NCBI GenBank assembly: GCA_027186245.1
Contig: CP114482.1
Coordinates: 34,243,209-34,307,208 of the forward strand
Origin: Coriaria nepalensis
Lineage: Eukaryota > Streptophyta > Magnoliopsida > Cucurbitales > Coriariaceae
Length of the DNA: 64,000 nt
Reading direction: 5' to 3'
Position numbers and translations under genes: made by a program. The notes beneath the pieces were generated by a model. It had not been told where the DNA came from. It searched no databases and was given only the letters and a program-made list of their open reading frames with translations. Of the stretch, positions 60,901 through 64,000 are shown one piece after another. The stretch's first letter is position 1. Each line of letters begins with the position of its first letter.

Positions 60901-61854
60901 AGTCTGTATTGCATCAGATTCCTTCTTTCTGCAATCTTTCTCTAAGTGTCTCAGGTTTTTGCAGTATGAGCATATAGGTCTGTGTCTACTAAAGCAATTT
61001 CTTTCAAGATGCCCCTTCCTTTTGCAATGGTTGCATACAATCTTTAAAAAAAAAAAAAATTGGATGAACTCCTTGGATGACTTTCCTTTTTCTAAGTTTT
61101 CTTGTGGTTCGCCAACAAGGCACCCTCAGAAGTCTCTTGAGTTCTGTTTGAGTGTCTTTTTTCATTTGCTTGCAATGATCCCATGAGTTCACTCAAGGTG
61201 AGAGTGTTGAGATCTTTTCTTTCTTCAATGGCATCTACTTTGGAATCAAATTTGGGTGGCAAGAAGACAAGTACCTTGTTGACAATGGTACTTTCTATGA
61301 CTTCATTCTTGAGTATCCTCATTTGACTCACCACAACATTCAGCTTCTCGATACAAGATTGAATTCGCTCACCTTCCTTCATTCTCAAAGCTTCGAACTC
61401 TCTTCTTGCAACCAGCAAATTTACTGCTCGAACCCTTTTAGTGCCATGGAACTCAGTTTGAATAGTATCTCAGACTTTCTTGGCATTTTTTGTGCCCAAA
61501 ACTCTGTATAGATTTCATCTGTGATGGCTAAATAAATGATAGTCATAGCTCTTTAGTACTTTTTCCTTCTTTTCCTTATCTACCCTTAGTGGATTCACTG
61601 TGATGTTTGCATCCTCAACTGGTGGATCATCACCTTCTTCTACTACTTCCCATAAATTGAATGCAATAATATAATTTTGCATCTTGTCACTCCAGATTTG
61701 ATACTCTTTCCCATTAAAGACAGGAGGGGATGGTAAGCTCACTTGGTTTGGATTGGACATTTTTTAGATTCTGCTTTTTAGTAGATTTGAGTGAGGTTGT
61801 GTTTTTTTGTAACTTGATTGGAGAAAGAAGCTAAACATGCTCTTTAAGAATCAA

Positions 61855-61866
61855 GCTCTAATACCA
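61855..61866 (-). other. Copia primer-binding site
   Basis: On the minus strand TGGTATTAGAGC follows the LTR directly. It matches the tRNA-iMet primer site of plant copia elements (TGGTATCAGAGC) at 11 of 12 positions. Confidence 0.85.
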
Positions 61867-62476
61867 TATTAGATTTTGATGTTCAGTTGAAGTTGTAATA
61901 AGAGTGAGAGAAAGAATAAAACGGTAGGATGTTCTTGTTCTTGTGAATCAAAATTTCTTACTTATTTTCATTGAAATTTTTATATAACTTAAAGAAGACA
62001 AAAGAAATGATTTCAAGTACACTTACAACTATACTTGAAACTAAACAAGGCATATCGAAAGCACTAAACATCAACCGCTAATTCGGCTAATTAAAGTTTA
62101 GACAAAAGCTAATGAAAAATGCAGAAAATATAAAAAGCATAATAAGTCTTAGTTTTAATACAACTTTTACAGACTTTTGCTGTTAAAGAGAAAATATGTC
62201 CAAAATGCACTCCAAATGTTTTCGAGTCTTGAAATCAGCTTCTACACGTTTAGAATCACGAACCAAACTTATTGGCATGATCAGATCCATTGTAGAATTC
62301 AAATTTGCCTTCTGACTTGTTCTGCAAGTAAACCAAAGGCCTAGAAAACAAATGAGATTGAAATAATCATAACTTGAGTTAGGATAAACCAATTTGAGTA
62401 ATACAAATGGCTAGAGTTTAGTATTGAATAAATCTAACTGATGGTATAGGAGTCAACGATAATTAAATAATATTTT
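61867..62476 (-). repeat. 5' LTR of the 57259-62476 copia element, outer end lost
   Basis: Begins TATTAGATTTTGATGTTCAG (the terminal TG has become TA) right after the primer site and aligns with 57259-57865. The last 50 or so bases of the LTR, including the terminal CA, are missing, so no target-site duplication can be confirmed. Confidence 0.82.
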
Positions 62477-62572
62477 CAAAAGATGTAATGCTAAATAAAC
62501 TCGAAAATTAAAATAAACTCGAGAAAACAATAATTACTCACAAAAGATGTAATGCTAAATAGATTCGAAAAT
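62477..62572. repeat. Direct repeat, 32 bp, at the outer edge of the copia LTR
   Basis: CAAAAGATGTAATGCTAAATA with the 11 bases that follow occurs at 62477-62508 and again at 62541-62572, with 3 differences, 64 bp apart. The first copy starts where the LTR alignment stops. Confidence 0.8.
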
Positions 62573-64000
62573 CAATTACGTGAAAATTTTCAGCTGGTTG
62601 AAGAAGTGGAAACTGGAATAAGAAACATAACACAAATGAGGCTCGAAGGATGAAATTGATAGATTTCTAACCCATTTAAATAATGCTTTATGTGTTGTAG
62701 CTCTAATAAGTCTGCAGATGGATCTGGATCAAAATGTATAAGTACCGATAGTTTATATCACATCGATTTTGAGTATGTGTGGAAACCCAAAAATTTAATT
62801 TCTCCTCAAAGTAATTAAAAGTCATCTACGTATGATGAGGGTGACTACATTGTATGCATTGATAGATTATACTAATTAGTATATTATTTCTTTCAATCAA
62901 TAAAGTATTTTCCACTGCTTCTGTTGTTAGCATTCTTAATACTTGATATTACTGCTGTCAAGTCGGGTCGGGCTATTTGGGCTGACCCAGTAGTCCGCTT
63001 TTTGAACCGGTCCAGGCACGACACGCAGAGGCAACATAATGTAGTCTACATATGTATATCATATATACAAGTGTCTTTACTATGTTGTCATCTTACATAT
63101 TTTACATGGCAGGGCTTAAACTCTTGATAATATATACACTTTTGTCTCATTTCCCATAAGCTTAATTAAACTTTTGTAATCATTGAAACTCTTACAATTG
63201 TAGCTCCAATGATTTTGCTTTTGAATTCGAAAACTGTCCTCTTTTACATTTGTTATTGGAAAACAAACATGTTAAGAACAAATTGTCACTTTAACATAAA
63301 ATTGAAAGAAGCACGTAACAAGAAACTTTTAATGTTAATTATATTTACTGATTATTTTGAATATGAGATTTTCTCTTTGAATCAAAAAAATTAAGGCCTG
63401 CCGGCATAAGCGGACCGAAAAATTCTAGCTTATTTCTAGAATATATACTTCAATCAGTTGTGATCAAACCGAGTCGACATCGGAATGATTAGATCATTTT
63501 ACTCTAGAAACAGACTAGAATGCGGCATAGGTTCAAAAGGATAAAAAAAATGTGCATTTAAATAATGATTTTAATTTCCTCTCATTGCCAAACAGCAACA
63601 ACATCCTTTGGTTATTATTGTTCCTGACGGAGATATGCAACACCATGCTTCATCCTCTGCAATGCAGTAACCAAAAATGAAGAATAACCTTTAGTCTAAA
63701 GTATCTTTTTACCCAAGCCCAAACGTCAGTTTAATAAGTCTACCCAAATGAAGAGGAAAAACTTATTTTTCTCCGGTTCTGAGTCTTGAATCCAGTTTGG
63801 ACAAACAATATGTTGTTAAGTCCATAACATGTGATTAAAATATGTTATTTTATACTTAAGTTTTGCTAAAGTCTTACCCAATTAGGTTACGACATGAATA
63901 GCCTAGAAACCTGAAAACAGTGGGAAATTGCCCTAAGAACTTCACAAAATCAAAAATTTCCCCACCAGTACTATAAAAATTTGCATAATGGTCCATTCAG
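62573..64000. other. Gene-free right edge
   Basis: No supported gene. It may include the displaced promoter of the GH79 pseudogene. On the minus strand near 63600-63665 a TTGCAG acceptor-like site is followed by a 13-codon open stretch (RMKHGVAYLRQEQ) and a stop, which could be the last exon of a gene starting beyond the window. I could not confirm it. Confidence 0.35.

Larger units (their letters stand above)
57259..62476 (-). mobile_element. Nearly full-length Ty1/copia retrotransposon, inactive
   Basis: Two LTRs enclose, in minus-strand order: primer site (61855-61866), gag from an ATG at 61760 (MSNPNQVSLPSPPVFNGKEY; UBN2 region 61092-61418), two intact CCHC knuckles (CNHCKRKGHLERNC and CSYCKNLRHLEKDC, about 60925-61035), gag-pre-integrase (CEGCQLGK, about 60370), integrase ([19 protein letters not shown], 60135-60410), post-integrase block (59500-59796), RT start (MIEKNQTWKLAERPKQ, 59227-59442), RT with YVDDLLITGND near 58850, and RNase H (57916-58598). 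Several stops and frameshifts split the frame. The LTRs differ by roughly one base in seven over their first 130 bases, so the insertion is old. It lies 53 bp upstream of the heparanase-like ATG, in the same orientation. Confidence 0.93.

Noticed and set aside
60905..61040. Two CCHC zinc knuckles in the copia gag, first thought unusual.
   Set aside because: The double knuckle, often with GKPQC between, is common in this group of plant copia elements, and the 780-3342 copy shows the same layout with a decayed second knuckle.

Overview
This is about 64 kb of AT-rich nuclear DNA from a flowering plant, most likely a core eudicot. The genes have GT-AG introns and give plant-type proteins: a class II formin with a PTEN-like head, a DUF538 protein, a WEB-family first exon and a myristoylated CDK-like kinase. 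The space between them is filled with old Ty1/copia, LINE and MITE debris. Nothing points to a bacterial, organellar or viral sequence, and I do not name a species.

Layout, left to right. 1-356: first exon of a WEB-family gene on the minus strand that runs off the left edge. About 780-3342: 5' part of a Ty1/copia element (minus). 4989-6402: three-exon DUF538 gene (plus). 7690-8218: LINE RNase H scrap. 8240-10870: copia LTR and pol remnant (minus). 11259-13434: five-exon eIF5A gene (plus) with site II and telo-box promoter motifs and a MITE in intron 1. 14930-16200: two copia RNase H remnants. 18338-26896: nine-exon kinase gene (plus); its 4-kb third intron holds an RTE-type LINE with a perfect 15-bp target-site duplication. 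27640-28200: copia RNase H scrap. 28200-32200: gene-free AT-rich DNA. 32976-42372: 17-exon formin gene (plus) of 1576 aa with a very long proline-rich FH1 region. 43780-45381: LINE 3' part. 45382-49810: three copia pieces joined together. 50604-51578: intronless multi-pass membrane protein gene (minus). 51580-55290: gene-free. 55290-57206: heparanase-like (GH79) pseudogene (minus). 57259-62476: nearly full-length but disabled copia element (minus), inserted about 50 bp upstream of the pseudogene's start codon. The remainder to 64000 shows nothing convincing.

All exon models were built by eye, by joining reading frames across GT-AG sites and checking that the phase closes. eIF5A (160 aa), the kinase (714 aa), the formin (1576 aa) and DUF538 (173 aa) all close exactly. 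The genes are ordinary, unlinked housekeeping or cytoskeletal loci and do not form a pathway or cluster. I did not find a new biological system. The most informative signals concern genome history: a dead GH79 gene with a retrotransposon in its promoter, a 1284-bp internal deletion at a 13-bp repeat between two related copia copies, in-frame tandem duplications in two copia integrase regions, a MITE shared by introns of two unrelated genes, and an inverted LTR pair 38 kb apart that brackets the three largest genes.
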